From Arthrobacter sp. PGP41 (GTDB lineage: Bacteria > Actinomycetota > Actinomycetes > Actinomycetales > Micrococcaceae): a DNA stretch of 64,000 nucleotides. The translations under genes and the position numbers were made by a program. Numbering within the stretch: the first letter of the stretch is position 1; each line of letters begins with the position of its first letter. The notes under the pieces are model-generated. The model had not been told where the DNA came from. It ran no database searches and worked only from the letters and a program-made list of their open reading frames with translations. The stretch spans positions 1,178,001 to 1,242,000 of the forward strand of contig NZ_CP026514.1 in the NCBI RefSeq assembly GCF_002953935.1, in the 5' to 3' direction. Shown piece by piece: positions 34,713-43,432 of the stretch.

Positions 34713-35204
34713 CTAGGCAGGGCAGAATCCGCCGGGCAGGGGCACGCCGTCGACGACGGGGCAAGGGTTGAAGGTGAAAATCACCAGGGTGCCCAGGACG
34801 ATGATGACGACGGTGGCCGAGTAGAGGACCGTCTTCAGCCAGCGGCGGGTTGAGTCCTTTTCGGCGTAGTCGTTAATGATGGTGCGGACGCCGTTGGTTC
34901 CGTGCAGCATGGCCAGCCACAGCATGGCGAGGTCCCAGAACTGCCAGAACGGGTCGGCCCACTTGCCGGCCACGAATCCGAAATCGATGGCGTGGATGCC
35001 CTCGCCCACCAGGAGGTTTACGAAGAGGTGCCCGAAAATCAGGACTACAAGGACCACGCCGGAGAGCCGCATGAAGAGCCATGCGATCATCTCGAAGTTG
35101 CCCTTGCTCCCGCCGTGGCGGCGGTATTGCGGGGCGATCCGCCCGCTCATGTTTTGTCCACTGCTGTTTCGTCCACTGCGTGGGCTTTCGATGGTTGCAC
35201 TCAT
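34713..35204 (-). CDS. sdhD: succinate dehydrogenase hydrophobic membrane anchor subunit
   Basis: A 163-residue protein with three membrane helices: IAWLFMRLSGVVLVVLIFGH, FWDLAMLWLAMLHGTNGVRT and VLYSATVVIIVLGTLVIF. The SGxxL-H pattern in helix 1 and the HGTNGVR in helix 2 are the usual haem/quinone-side positions of actinobacterial SdhD. The polar N-terminal 35 residues are Arg/Ser/Gly-rich. GGAGG precedes the ATG and overlaps the sdhC end; the two are coupled. Confidence 0.93.
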   Translation of the reverse strand: MSATIESPRSGRNSSGQNMSGRIAPQYRRHGGSKGNFEMIAWLFMRLSGVVLVVLIFGHLFVNLLVGEGIHAIDFGFVAGKWADPFWQFWDLAMLWLAMLHGTNGVRTIINDYAEKDSTRRWLKTVLYSATVVIIVLGTLVIFTFNPCPVVDGVPLPGGFCPA

Positions 35205-35207
35205 GGC

Positions 35208-35588
35208 TTAGTGACCTCCGAGGGCGAGGGAGAGGTGGCGGATGGAGAAAGCGACCATGGTGACAAGCCAGAGGGCCAGGACCGCCCACAGCATCTGCCG
35301 CTGGTACTTGGCGCCCTTCTTCCAGAAGTCAACCGCAATGATCCGCAGGCCGTTGAAGGCGTGGAAGACAATGGCGGCAACAAGGCCCGTTTCGCCCAGG
35401 GCCATGAGGGGGTTCTTGTAGGCACCGATCACGGTGGTGTAGGCCTCGGGAGACACGCGCACCAAGGAGGTGTCCAAAACGTGAACCAACAAGAAGAAAA
35501 AGATCACTACACCGGTAATACGGTGTCCTACCCAAGACCACATGCCTTCACGGCCGCGGTACAAGGTGCCAGCTGGTTTTGTCGGCAC
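35208..35588 (-). CDS. sdhC: succinate dehydrogenase cytochrome b556 subunit
   Basis: A 126-residue subunit from a GTG start with GGGAGG 7 bases upstream. Family motif GTLYRGREGMWSWVGHRITG (Ser and His for quinone and haem) and HAFNGLRIIAVDFW are present, with three membrane helices. First gene of sdhCDAB. Longer in-frame sequence upstream reaches 35906 but runs across the promoter and has no conservation, so it was not used. Confidence 0.94.
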   Translation of the reverse strand: MPTKPAGTLYRGREGMWSWVGHRITGVVIFFFLLVHVLDTSLVRVSPEAYTTVIGAYKNPLMALGETGLVAAIVFHAFNGLRIIAVDFWKKGAKYQRQMLWAVLALWLVTMVAFSIRHLSLALGGH

Positions 35589-35676
35589 TGATAAACCTCC
35601 CTGCAACACAGCGGCGCTGGCATGAGATCCACGCGGGGGGAACGCCTGCTGCGAGAGCACTCGTAGCTCAGGCCTA

Positions 35677-35705
35677 AATCTAGGCTTCGCTGACAGCTTA
35701 TTCAA
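35677..35705 (-). promoter_or_regulatory. sdhCDAB promoter
   Basis: On the minus strand: TTGAAT (35705-35700), a 17-bp spacer and TAGATT (35682-35677). This leaves a leader of about 80 bases before the sdhC GTG. The rest of the 35589-35872 gap shows nothing else I can support. Confidence 0.65.
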
Positions 35706-35872
35706 TTTAGGAGTTCCTTGGTGACCAGCAGCGGCGCGGATCCCACGAAATTTTGAGACAAAGGACACACTCGCCGCGGCCAGTGCCGGGCATGGCTGCC
35801 AGACTGCCGTCCCGCAGGGGCCTGAACCGCTTAAGGGAGGGCGCAGTGACCGTTCCGCTAAAGTAGGCGTTG

Positions 35873-37006
35873 ATGAGTACAGACAAAGTGACAAGCCCGG
35901 CATCACCCCTTGACCGCTTCATCGCGGTGATCCCGGCCGGCGGCGTGGGGACCCGCCTCTGGCCCCTGTCACGCGCCGCAGCTCCCAAGTTCCTGCACGA
36001 CCTCACCGGCTCGGGCAGCACGCTGTTGCGTGCCACCTATGACCGGCTGCACCCGCTTGCCGGAAGCAAGGTGCTGGTGGTCACCGGCAAGGCCCACCGG
36101 GATGCGGTGTGCCGGCAGCTTCCGGAGCTCGAGGATTCGGATCTCGTCCTCGAGTCCGAGCCAAAGGATTCCGCGGCAGCAATCGGCCTTGCCGCCGCGA
36201 TCCTGCATGAGCGCGACCCCGACACGATCATGGGTTCCTTCGCTGCGGACCAGGTGATCAGCCCGGACCACCTCTTCCAGGAGGCGGTCCGCGAGGCAAT
36301 CCACACGGCGGCTGCCGGCAAGATCGTGACCATCGGCATCAAGCCCACCCACCCGTCCACGGGATTCGGCTACATCCGCTCCGGCCAGGCCCTTCACATC
36401 GAAGGCGCTCCGAGCGCCCAGGACGTGGTGGAGTTCGTCGAGAAGCCGGACGAACAGGTGGCCCAGCAGTACGTGGACAGCGGCAACTACGTATGGAACG
36501 CGGGCATGTTCGTGGCGCCCGTGGCGCTGCTGCTCAAGCACCTGGAAGCCAACCAGCCCGAACTGTTCGGCGGCCTGCAGGAAATCGCACGGGCCTGGGA
36601 TACCCCTGAGCGGGACGAGGTCACCGCCCGCGTCTGGCCCACCTTGCCGAAGATCGCCATTGACTACGCGGTGGCCGAGCCTGCCGCCGAAGCCGGGGAC
36701 GTCGCCGTCGTGCCTGGTTCCTTCCGCTGGGACGACGTCGGCGACTTCGCCTCCGTGGGCCGGCTCAACAGTGCCAAGGAAGTTGACGACGTCACGGTGC
36801 TGGGGGAAGGTGCGCGCGTCTTCACCGAAAACTCCAGCGGTGTGGTGGTCACCGACACCAAGCGCGTGATCGCCCTGATCGGGATCCAGGACGTGGTCAT
36901 CGTGGACACGCCGGACGCGCTGCTGGTAACCACCATGGCCAATTCCCAGCGGGTCAAGGCTGCCGTCGACGCCCTCAAGGCGAGCGGGGATACCGACGTC
37001 CTCTGA
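35873..37006 (+). CDS. manC: mannose-1-phosphate guanylyltransferase
   Basis: A 377-residue nucleotidyltransferase. The N-terminal signature AVIPAGGVGTRLWPLSRAAA has the GxGxRLWPxS pyrophosphorylase loop; PKFLHDLTGSGSTLLRATYD follows; FVEKPDEQVAQQYVDSGNYV and WNAGMFV are the sugar-phosphate site. It makes GDP-mannose from mannose-1-P and GTP for glycans. There is no C-terminal isomerase domain, so it is the short form (like M. tuberculosis ManB/RmlA2-type proteins). The start ATG 35873 follows an in-frame TTG one codon earlier. Confidence 0.93.
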   Translation: MSTDKVTSPASPLDRFIAVIPAGGVGTRLWPLSRAAAPKFLHDLTGSGSTLLRATYDRLHPLAGSKVLVVTGKAHRDAVCRQLPELEDSDLVLESEPKDSAAAIGLAAAILHERDPDTIMGSFAADQVISPDHLFQEAVREAIHTAAAGKIVTIGIKPTHPSTGFGYIRSGQALHIEGAPSAQDVVEFVEKPDEQVAQQYVDSGNYVWNAGMFVAPVALLLKHLEANQPELFGGLQEIARAWDTPERDEVTARVWPTLPKIAIDYAVAEPAAEAGDVAVVPGSFRWDDVGDFASVGRLNSAKEVDDVTVLGEGARVFTENSSGVVVTDTKRVIALIGIQDVVIVDTPDALLVTTMANSQRVKAAVDALKASGDTDVL

Positions 37007-37062
37007 TGTAACGCGGCGACCGTGATGGCCGCTAATGCCGACACCCTCGCTAGAGTGAAGCA

Positions 37063-38262
37063 GTGCGCAATTACACTACTGAAGCCGAGCCCACCGCCCT
37101 GGTGGCTCCGTGGCTCGAGCCGCTCCTGCCGGAACTGATCGACTTCCGCAGGGACCTGCACGCACACCCGGAACTCTCCTTCAAGGAATTCCGCACCACG
37201 GACAAGCTCGCTGAGCGGCTTGAAGCTGCGGGCCTCACGCCGCGCCGCCTGGAGGGCACCGGCCTCACGGTGGATGTGGGGGAGGGACCCATTGCCACTG
37301 CACTGCGCGGCGACATCGATGCCCTGCCCATCATCGAGGAGACCGGCCTGCCGTTCGCTTCGAAGAACCACGGCGTGACCCACGCCTGCGGCCACGATGT
37401 CCACACCACCACCATGCTGGGCATCGCCCTGGTGCTGCACCGGATGCACCAGGACGAGCCGCTCGGCGCCACCGTCCGCATCATCTTCCAGCCGGCTGAG
37501 GAAACCATGCCCGGCGGGGCCCACGCCTGCATTGAACAGGGCGTCCTGGACGGCGTGCCGAGGATCCTGGCTCTGCACTGTGACCCCCGGATCGACGTGG
37601 GCAAGATCGGGACGCGCATCGGCGCCATCACGTCAGCGTCCGACACCATCCGCATTGAACTGTCCGGCCGTGGCGGACACACGTCCCGCCCGCACCTGAC
37701 CGAGGAACTCGTGTTCGCCCTGGCCCAGATTGCGGTCAACGTTCCCGCCGTCCTCTCTCGCCGGGTGGATGTCCGTAGCGGGGTGTCCGTGGTGTGGGGG
37801 CAGATCTCCGCGGGTTCGGCACCCAACGCGATTCCCGGCACCGGCTACATGGCGGGCACTATGCGGTGCCTGGACCGGGACGCCTGGCACGAGGCCGGCG
37901 AACTCCTGGACGAGGTGGTCCACCAGGTGGCCGCGCCCTATGGCGTGGACGTGCGGCTGGAGCACACCAGGGGAGTGCCGCCGGTAGTGAACTCGGAGCA
38001 CGAGACGGCCATCATCGAAGCGGCGGCACGCGCCGAAATCGGGGAAAGCGCCGTGGTCCTGACCCCGCAGTCCATGGGCGGCGAGGACTTCGCCTGGTTC
38101 CTTGCCGAACTCCCCGGAGCCATGATGCGCCTGGGGACCAAGACTCCCGGCGGCGAGGAATACGACCTGCACCGCGGGGATTACATCGTGGACGAGCGGG
38201 CCCTCGGGCTGGGCATCCGCGTTCTCACTGCAGCGGCGCTGCGCACCATCCGCGACCTGTAA
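37063..38262 (+). CDS. M20-family amidohydrolase (AmiB/hippurate-hydrolase-like)
   Basis: A 399-residue metallo-amidohydrolase. DFRRDLHAHPELSFKEF, ALRGDIDALPIIEETGLPFA, THACGHDVHTTTMLG (metal ligands Cys/His) and IFQPAEETMPGGAHACIEQG are the standard M20D elements; HTSRPHLTEE lies in the dimerisation domain. Substrates in this group are N-acyl or aromatic amino acids or indole conjugates; which one is unknown. The start is GTG with TAGAGT about 7 bases before it, so the mRNA may be leaderless. Transcription from manC could also read through. Confidence 0.88.
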   Translation: MRNYTTEAEPTALVAPWLEPLLPELIDFRRDLHAHPELSFKEFRTTDKLAERLEAAGLTPRRLEGTGLTVDVGEGPIATALRGDIDALPIIEETGLPFASKNHGVTHACGHDVHTTTMLGIALVLHRMHQDEPLGATVRIIFQPAEETMPGGAHACIEQGVLDGVPRILALHCDPRIDVGKIGTRIGAITSASDTIRIELSGRGGHTSRPHLTEELVFALAQIAVNVPAVLSRRVDVRSGVSVVWGQISAGSAPNAIPGTGYMAGTMRCLDRDAWHEAGELLDEVVHQVAAPYGVDVRLEHTRGVPPVVNSEHETAIIEAAARAEIGESAVVLTPQSMGGEDFAWFLAELPGAMMRLGTKTPGGEEYDLHRGDYIVDERALGLGIRVLTAAALRTIRDL

Positions 38263-38327
38263 TCCGGAGGCGGCAGCCGCCGTCGTACTTTCCCGGCACG
38301 CAGGGCAACCGCCTGCCCTGGCACAAG

Positions 38328-38345
38328 TAAGTTGTGCACAACTTA
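38328..38345 (+). promoter_or_regulatory. OhrR operator overlapping the ohrR promoter
   Basis: Perfect 18-bp palindrome TAAGTTGTGCACAACTTA. The -35 element TTGTGC (38332-38337) lies inside it; a 17-bp spacer leads to TATCGT (38355-38360), placing the RNA start at the ATG 38368, so ohrR is probably leaderless. AT-rich dyads of this kind at this place are typical for OhrR-type MarR repressors. Confidence 0.8.
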
Positions 38346-38367
38346 TTGGTGCCCTATCGTTGGACTC

Positions 38368-38802
38368 ATGACTAATGCCCCCCGGCTGGACCGCCAGGTT
38401 TGTTTTGCGCTCTATTCGGCCTCCCGGGCCGCAACCGCCGTTTACCGCCCGGTCCTCGAGGAGCTGGGACTGACCTATCCGCAGTACCTGGTGATGCTGG
38501 TGCTGTGGGAAAACGAGCCGCGTGGCGTGAAGGAGATCGGCGAGGAGCTCGGGCTGGACTCGGGCACCCTTTCGCCGCTGTTGAAGCGGCTGGAAGCACT
38601 GGGGCTGGTTGAGCGCCGCCGCTCGGGCGAGGATGAGCGGCGCGTGGCCATCCATCTCACCCCCGCCGGGCGGGAGCTAAGCGCCAAAGCGGGCGCCATC
38701 CCGCAGCGTCTCGCCCAGGCCGCGGGGCTTACCGCCGCGGAACTGGATCAGCTGCGCAGCACGCTGGGCCGGTTGACGGACGCCCTTCACAAGGCGCACT
38801 GA
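38368..38802 (+). CDS. ohrR: MarR-family organic peroxide sensor-repressor
   Basis: A 144-residue MarR protein. The N-terminal [15 protein letters not shown] carries the reactive Cys that marks OhrR; the winged helix spans about 35-100 ([53 protein letters not shown]). OhrR releases DNA when its Cys is oxidised by organic hydroperoxides. Only one N-terminal Cys is evident, so a one-Cys mechanism is possible. Gene order ohrR-ohrA and the palindrome over the promoter confirm the assignment. Confidence 0.94.
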   Translation: MTNAPRLDRQVCFALYSASRAATAVYRPVLEELGLTYPQYLVMLVLWENEPRGVKEIGEELGLDSGTLSPLLKRLEALGLVERRRSGEDERRVAIHLTPAGRELSAKAGAIPQRLAQAAGLTAAELDQLRSTLGRLTDALHKAH

Positions 38803-38851
38803 CAGCCCGGTCAAAAGAACTTATTCAACCCCTACAGGACGGATACCACCC

Positions 38852-39280
38852 GTGAAATCTCTTTACACTGCCGAGGCGCTTGCCTCGGGTGAAGGCCGCG
38901 ACGGCACCGCGCGCACCAGCGATGGCAAGCTCGAGGTCAGCCTCGCCAGCCCCGTGGAGCTCGGCGGAACGGGTCAGGGCACCAATCCGGAGCAGCTCTT
39001 CGCCGCCGGCTACGCCGCATGCTTCCACTCGGCACTCCGGCTGGTGGGCCGCAAGGAACGCGCCGACCTGACGGATTCCGCAGTCGCCGCCAAGGTGCAC
39101 CTGGGCCAGCTGGACGGCGCCGGTTTCGGACTCGCTGCTGAACTGGAGGTGGCGCTCCCTGCCCTTGACCTGGCAGCGGCCGAGGCGCTTGTGGCCAAGG
39201 CGCACGAAATCTGCCCCTACTCCAACGCCACCCGCGGCAACATCAGTGTGGACATCAGGGTCATGGAGTACGCCGCATGA
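38852..39280 (+). CDS. ohrA: organic hydroperoxide resistance protein
   Basis: A 142-residue Ohr/OsmC-family thiol peroxidase. The two active-site Cys are in GYAACFHSALRLVG and HEICPYSNATRGN; the catalytic Arg lies in the early strand region. It reduces organic and fatty-acid hydroperoxides using lipoyl or other thiols. GTG start, 49 bp after ohrR. Its stop overlaps the start of the next oxidoreductase (ATGA), so the three genes form one peroxide-induced operon. Confidence 0.96.
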   Translation: MKSLYTAEALASGEGRDGTARTSDGKLEVSLASPVELGGTGQGTNPEQLFAAGYAACFHSALRLVGRKERADLTDSAVAAKVHLGQLDGAGFGLAAELEVALPALDLAAAEALVAKAHEICPYSNATRGNISVDIRVMEYAA

Positions 39281-40296
39281 GCGCCGGAACCCTGCCCGCC
39301 AGCACCCGCGAAATCCAGCTGGCCTCCCGCCCGGTGGGCCGGCCCGCGCCGGAGAATTTCCGACTGGCTGAATCCCGGCTGCCCGAACTCCGTGACGGCG
39401 AGGTCCTGGTGCGGAACCTCTTCATGTCCGTGGACCCCTACATGCGGGGGCGCATGAATGACGTGAAGTCCTATTCAGCGCCGTTCGCCCTGGATGAAGC
39501 GCTCGACGGCGGCGCGGTGGGTGAGGTGGTCGCGTCCCGTTCCAATGAGCGCAAGGAGGGGGACGTCGTCGTGCATTCCCTCGGCTGGCGGGACTACGCG
39601 GTGGTAGCTGCGGCAGCCACGAAAACTGCCCGCACGGACCTGGCGCCTGCGTCAGCGTTCCTCGGCGCCCTGGGCATGACCGGCCTGACCGCCTACGCCG
39701 GGCTGCTCAAGGTCGCCCAATTCGCTCCGGGAGACGCCGTCTTCGTCTCCGGCGCCGCAGGGGCAGTCGGTTCGCTCGTAGGACAGATCGCAAAGGCAAT
39801 GGGCGCTTCCCGCGTCATCGGCTCGGCAGGTTCCCCGGCCAAGGTGGCACGGCTCCTGGAGTTGGGCTTCGACGCCGCCTTCGACTACCACGACGGGCCC
39901 GTACGCGGCCAACTGGAGCAGGCCGCCGGCCCCGGCGGCATTGATGTCTACTTCGACAACGTGGGCGGAGAGCACCTGGAGGCGGCACTGGCCGTCCTCA
40001 ACGTGGGCGGGCGGGTGGCGCTGTGCGGGGCCATAGCCCAGTACAACTCCACCGAACCAACGCCTGCGCCCCGCAACCTGATGCTTGCAATCGGCAAGCA
40101 GCTCACGCTCAGGGGGTTCCTGGTGGGCGGCCAGCGGCAACACGCCGCGGAGTTCGCCGGGAAGATGGCGGGCTGGCTGGCCGACGGCACCGTCCGGTAT
40201 GACGAGACGATCGTGGACGGGCTGGAGAACGCCCCGCAGGCGTTCATGGACCTCCTGGACGGGGCGAACACCGGAAAGATGCTGGTCCGCCTTTAG
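39277..40296 (+). CDS. MDR-family NADP-dependent oxidoreductase (prostaglandin reductase type)
   Basis: A 339-residue zinc-free medium-chain reductase. LFMSVDPYMRGRMNDVKSYS at the N-terminus, the GMTGLTAYAGLLKVAQF segment, and the NADP site VFVSGAAGAVGSLVGQIAKA are those of the leukotriene B4 dehydrogenase/prostaglandin reductase group, which reduces the C=C bond of enals and enones. Translational coupling to ohrA suggests it detoxifies reactive carbonyls from lipid peroxides, completing the Ohr response. That role is inference. Hairpins follow its stop. Confidence 0.9.
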   Translation: MSAGTLPASTREIQLASRPVGRPAPENFRLAESRLPELRDGEVLVRNLFMSVDPYMRGRMNDVKSYSAPFALDEALDGGAVGEVVASRSNERKEGDVVVHSLGWRDYAVVAAAATKTARTDLAPASAFLGALGMTGLTAYAGLLKVAQFAPGDAVFVSGAAGAVGSLVGQIAKAMGASRVIGSAGSPAKVARLLELGFDAAFDYHDGPVRGQLEQAAGPGGIDVYFDNVGGEHLEAALAVLNVGGRVALCGAIAQYNSTEPTPAPRNLMLAIGKQLTLRGFLVGGQRQHAAEFAGKMAGWLADGTVRYDETIVDGLENAPQAFMDLLDGANTGKMLVRL

Positions 40297-40297
40297 C

Positions 40298-40358
40298 CGG
40301 CCGCCGCTTACGGCGGCCGTCATCAAGCGGCAGGGGCGCCGCTACCCGGTGGCGCCCC
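40298..40358 (+). terminator. two hairpins ending the ohr operon
   Basis: Hairpin 1: CGGCCGCCG/CGGCGGCCG, loop CTTA (40298-40319), starting 2 bp after the stop. Hairpin 2: GGGGCGCC/GGCGCCCC (40333-40358). Neither has a clear T-run. The remaining stretch to the BMP gene at 40562 holds only a purine-rich RBS (GGAGGAAAA) that I can support. Confidence 0.55.
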
Positions 40359-40561
40359 CTACTGGTTGGTAACAACTTGTAAACAATCTTCGGGATACCC
40401 TGCGGCTGTGCTACCGGACGTGGCGCGGGCCACTAAAGTGGGTGCCATCAGTGCGCTCCGGCGCAGTGCTGCGTGCCCTCAGTGACAACAGAATTTCAGT
40501 GCAGAAACGGACACTCATTGAATTCGAGCCGTAGCGCCACTCTCTTCATCCTGGAGGAAAA

Positions 40562-41671
40562 TTGAAGAAATCACTGCGTGAAAGTTTCAAGCGCGGTTCA
40601 ATGGCCGGCGTGGCTACGCTCGGTGCTTCGGCGCTCGTGCTGACCGCCTGTGGCGCAGCCCCCGAAGCCGGAAGCACCCCAACTGCAGGAGCCAGCGACT
40701 ACACCGGCTGCATCGTTTCCGACTCCGGCGGGTTCGATGACCAGTCCTTCAACCAATCCTCCTACGAGGGCCTCAAGAAGGCCGAGAAGGACCTGGGCAT
40801 CAAAGTCAACCAGGTGGAGTCGAAGACCAACAACGACTTCGAACCCAACCTCAGGGCGATGGTCACGGCCGGCTGCGACCTCACCGTCACCGTAGGCTTC
40901 CTGCTCGGCGATGCCACCAAGACGCACGCTACCGCCAATCCGGACAGCCATTTCGCCATCGTCGACTTTGGCTACGCAACGCCGATCAGCAACGTCAAGC
41001 CGATCATCTACGACACCGCCCAGGCTGCCTTCCTCGCCGGCTACCTCGCCGCGGGAACCACCAAGACCGGAACAGTTGCCACCTTCGGCGGCATCAAGCT
41101 CCCCACCGTCACCATCTTCATGGACGGCTATGCGGACGGCGTGAAGTACTACAACGAGAAGAAGGGCAAGGACGTCAAGCTCCTTGGCTGGAACAAGGAA
41201 GCCCAGGACGGCAGCTTCACCGGCGACTTCGAGAAACAGGACGTCGGAAAGCAGCTCACCCAGAACTTCCTGGACCAGGGCGCGGACATCGTGATGCCCG
41301 TGGCCGGTCCGGTGGGCAAGGGCGCAGGCTCCGCGCTGAAGGAGGCCAAGGCCGCCGGCAAGGACGTCAAGCTCATCTGGGTTGACTCCGATGGCTACCT
41401 TACCGCTCCTGACTACAAGGACATCATGCTCTCCTCGGTCATGAAGCAGATGGGCGACGCCGTTGAGGCAGTCGTCAAGGAGGACAAGGAAGGCAAGTTC
41501 AGCAACACGCCGTACGTTGGCACCCTGGCCAACGAGGGCGTTCAGCTGGCCCCGTTCCACGACCTCGACTCCCAGGTCCCCGCCGAACTGAAGTCCGAAC
41601 TGGACCAGATCAAGAAGGACATCATCGACGGGAAACTGAAGGTCGAGTCCGCGGCAAGCCCCAAGGCCTGA
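40562..41671 (+). CDS. BMP-family nucleoside-binding lipoprotein
   Basis: A 369-residue substrate-binding lipoprotein of the Bmp/Med family: signal peptide with lipobox LVLTAC, short Thr/Ala linker, then TGCIVSDSGGFDDQSFNQSS, a strongly conserved opening of BMP proteins, GFLLGDATKTHATANPDSHF, and GPVGKGAGSALKEAKAAGKD. BMP proteins bind purine and pyrimidine nucleosides. TTG start with GGAGGAAAA. A terminator separates it from the ATPase gene, so it is probably made in excess over the membrane parts. Confidence 0.92.
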   Translation: MKKSLRESFKRGSMAGVATLGASALVLTACGAAPEAGSTPTAGASDYTGCIVSDSGGFDDQSFNQSSYEGLKKAEKDLGIKVNQVESKTNNDFEPNLRAMVTAGCDLTVTVGFLLGDATKTHATANPDSHFAIVDFGYATPISNVKPIIYDTAQAAFLAGYLAAGTTKTGTVATFGGIKLPTVTIFMDGYADGVKYYNEKKGKDVKLLGWNKEAQDGSFTGDFEKQDVGKQLTQNFLDQGADIVMPVAGPVGKGAGSALKEAKAAGKDVKLIWVDSDGYLTAPDYKDIMLSSVMKQMGDAVEAVVKEDKEGKFSNTPYVGTLANEGVQLAPFHDLDSQVPAELKSELDQIKKDIIDGKLKVESAASPKA

Positions 41672-41680
41672 CCCCGCCTG

Positions 41681-41729
41681 AGCGCCACCCCCGGCCGGTT
41701 ACCGACTGGCCGGGCGGTGGCGCTTTTTT
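41681..41729 (+). terminator. terminator after the BMP lipoprotein gene
   Basis: Stem AGCGCCACC/GGTGGCGCT with a long inner stem (CCGGCC and GGCCGG parts), followed by TTTTTT at 41724-41729. It lies inside the transporter operon, so it may give partial read-through and set the ratio of binding protein to transporter. Confidence 0.9.
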
Positions 41730-41807
41730 GCTGGCTGCCCCTACCCGGCCGCAGCCTGCCTTTCCCATGACTGCACCCACTAGGCTTGGTGCTGCAGCCA
41801 CATATCC

Positions 41808-41828
41808 CGTCCAGTTGATCACTGGACG
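41808..41828 (+). promoter_or_regulatory. short dyad just upstream of the nucleoside ABC ATPase gene
   Basis: Perfect 8-bp inverted repeat CGTCCAGT/ACTGGACG with loop TGATC, ending 8 bp before the proposed TTG start. It may be an operator or an mRNA hairpin near the ribosome site. No promoter hexamers are convincing nearby. Confidence 0.4.
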
Positions 41829-41836
41829 CTTCGAGA

Positions 41837-43432
41837 TTGGTCAGAGTTTTGAAACTTGAACTCAGAGGGATCACTAAACGCTTTGGCACCCTGGTGGCGA
41901 ACGACCACATCAACGTGGTGGTGGAATCCGGGCAGATCCACTGCCTGCTGGGTGAGAACGGGGCCGGAAAATCCACCCTCATGAATGTTCTGTACGGGCT
42001 CTACGAGCCGTCGGAGGGCGAGATCCTCGTTGACGGCAAGCCTGTTTCCTTCCGTGGACCGGGAGACGCCATGGCGGCAGGGATCGGGATGGTGCACCAG
42101 CACTTCATGCTGGTTCCCGTCTTCACCGTCGCCGAGAACGTGGCGTTGGGCGCCGAGCCCACCAAGGCCGCCGGCTTCCTCAACCTGGACGAAACGCGCC
42201 GCCGGATCAAGGAGATCTCGGACCAGTACGGCTTCGACGTGGACCCGGACGCACTGGTGGAGGACCTGCCGGTGGGCGTCCAGCAGCGCGTGGAGATCAT
42301 CAAGGCGTTGGTGCGCAATGCCAGGGTCCTCATCCTGGACGAACCCACTGCCGTCCTGACCCCGCAGGAAACGGACGAACTGCTGGACATCATGCGCCAG
42401 CTCAAGTCCGGCGGAACGTCCATTGTCTTCATTTCCCACAAGCTGCGGGAAGTGAAAGCAGTCTCGGACACTATTACGGTAATCCGCCGCGGCAAGGTGG
42501 TGGGGACGGCTGACCCTGCGGCATCCACTACCGAACTGGCATCCATGATGGTGGGCCGTGCCGTCAACCTCAAACTGGATAAAGCCCCGGCCCGGCCGAA
42601 GGAAAAGACGTTCGAGGTCCGGGACCTCACCGTCATCGCTCCCAACGGCCAGCACGTCGTGGACGGCCTGAGTTTTGAAATAGCCAGGGGCGAGATCCTT
42701 GCAATTGCGGGCGTCCAGGGGAATGGCCAAACCGAGCTGACGGAGGCGATCCTCGGCCTGCAGGACCGGGTACACGGTTCCATCCTGCTGGATGGGCGGG
42801 AGCTCGTGGGCCGCAGCGTCAAGGAGGTGCTGAACGCAGGAGTGGGCTTCGTGCCCGAGGACCGCTCCGTTGACGGCCTTATCGGCACTTTCTCCATTGC
42901 CGAGAACCTGATCCTGGACCGGTACGATCAGGCCCCCTTTGCAAAGGGCATCAGCATGAGCCCTGCCAAGGTGCTGGAAAACGCCACTACCCGGATCGAA
43001 GAGTTTGATGTCCGGACCCCTTCAGGAGCCCTTGCCGCCGGAACGCTTTCCGGCGGCAACCAGCAGAAAGTGGTGATGGCCCGCGAGCTGTCCCGTCCGC
43101 TGCGCCTGTTCATCGCCTCCCAGCCCACCCGCGGCGTTGACGTGGGATCCATCGAATTCCTTCACAAGCGGATTGTGGCTGAACGGGACCAGGGCACTCC
43201 CGTCATGATCGTCTCCACCGAACTTGACGAGGTGATGGAACTGGCCGACAGGATCGCCGTGCTCTACAAGGGCAAATTGGTGGGCGTGGTTCCGGCAGGA
43301 ACCAGCCGCGACGTCCTGGGCCTCATGATGGCGGGCATCCCGCCGGAGGAACATACGGCCCCAACGGGCAGTGATCAGGGCCCCGCCACCACGGCTTCCG
43401 TATCCGACGCCGAAGGAGGCGACCATGTCTGA
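41837..43432 (+). CDS. nucleoside ABC transporter ATP-binding protein
   Basis: A 531-residue double ABC protein. Domain 1: Walker [22 protein letters not shown]-like Q-loop, LPVGVQQRVEIIKAL signature and [13 protein letters not shown]. Domain 2: [30 protein letters not shown] signature and FIASQPTRGVDVGS, where the Asp-Glu of Walker B is replaced by SQPTRG, a change common in this BMP-associated (NupA/YufO) subgroup. The start is TTG 41837 or TTG 41849; neither has a strong RBS. Stop overlaps the permease start. Confidence 0.92.
   Translation: MVRVLKLELRGITKRFGTLVANDHINVVVESGQIHCLLGENGAGKSTLMNVLYGLYEPSEGEILVDGKPVSFRGPGDAMAAGIGMVHQHFMLVPVFTVAENVALGAEPTKAAGFLNLDETRRRIKEISDQYGFDVDPDALVEDLPVGVQQRVEIIKALVRNARVLILDEPTAVLTPQETDELLDIMRQLKSGGTSIVFISHKLREVKAVSDTITVIRRGKVVGTADPAASTTELASMMVGRAVNLKLDKAPARPKEKTFEVRDLTVIAPNGQHVVDGLSFEIARGEILAIAGVQGNGQTELTEAILGLQDRVHGSILLDGRELVGRSVKEVLNAGVGFVPEDRSVDGLIGTFSIAENLILDRYDQAPFAKGISMSPAKVLENATTRIEEFDVRTPSGALAAGTLSGGNQQKVVMARELSRPLRLFIASQPTRGVDVGSIEFLHKRIVAERDQGTPVMIVSTELDEVMELADRIAVLYKGKLVGVVPAGTSRDVLGLMMAGIPPEEHTAPTGSDQGPATTASVSDAEGGDHV

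Noticed and set aside
35589..35906. N-terminal extension of SdhC to 35906
   Set aside because: It would cross the promoter found at 35677-35705 and replace the conserved short N-terminus; GGGAGG supports the GTG at 35588.
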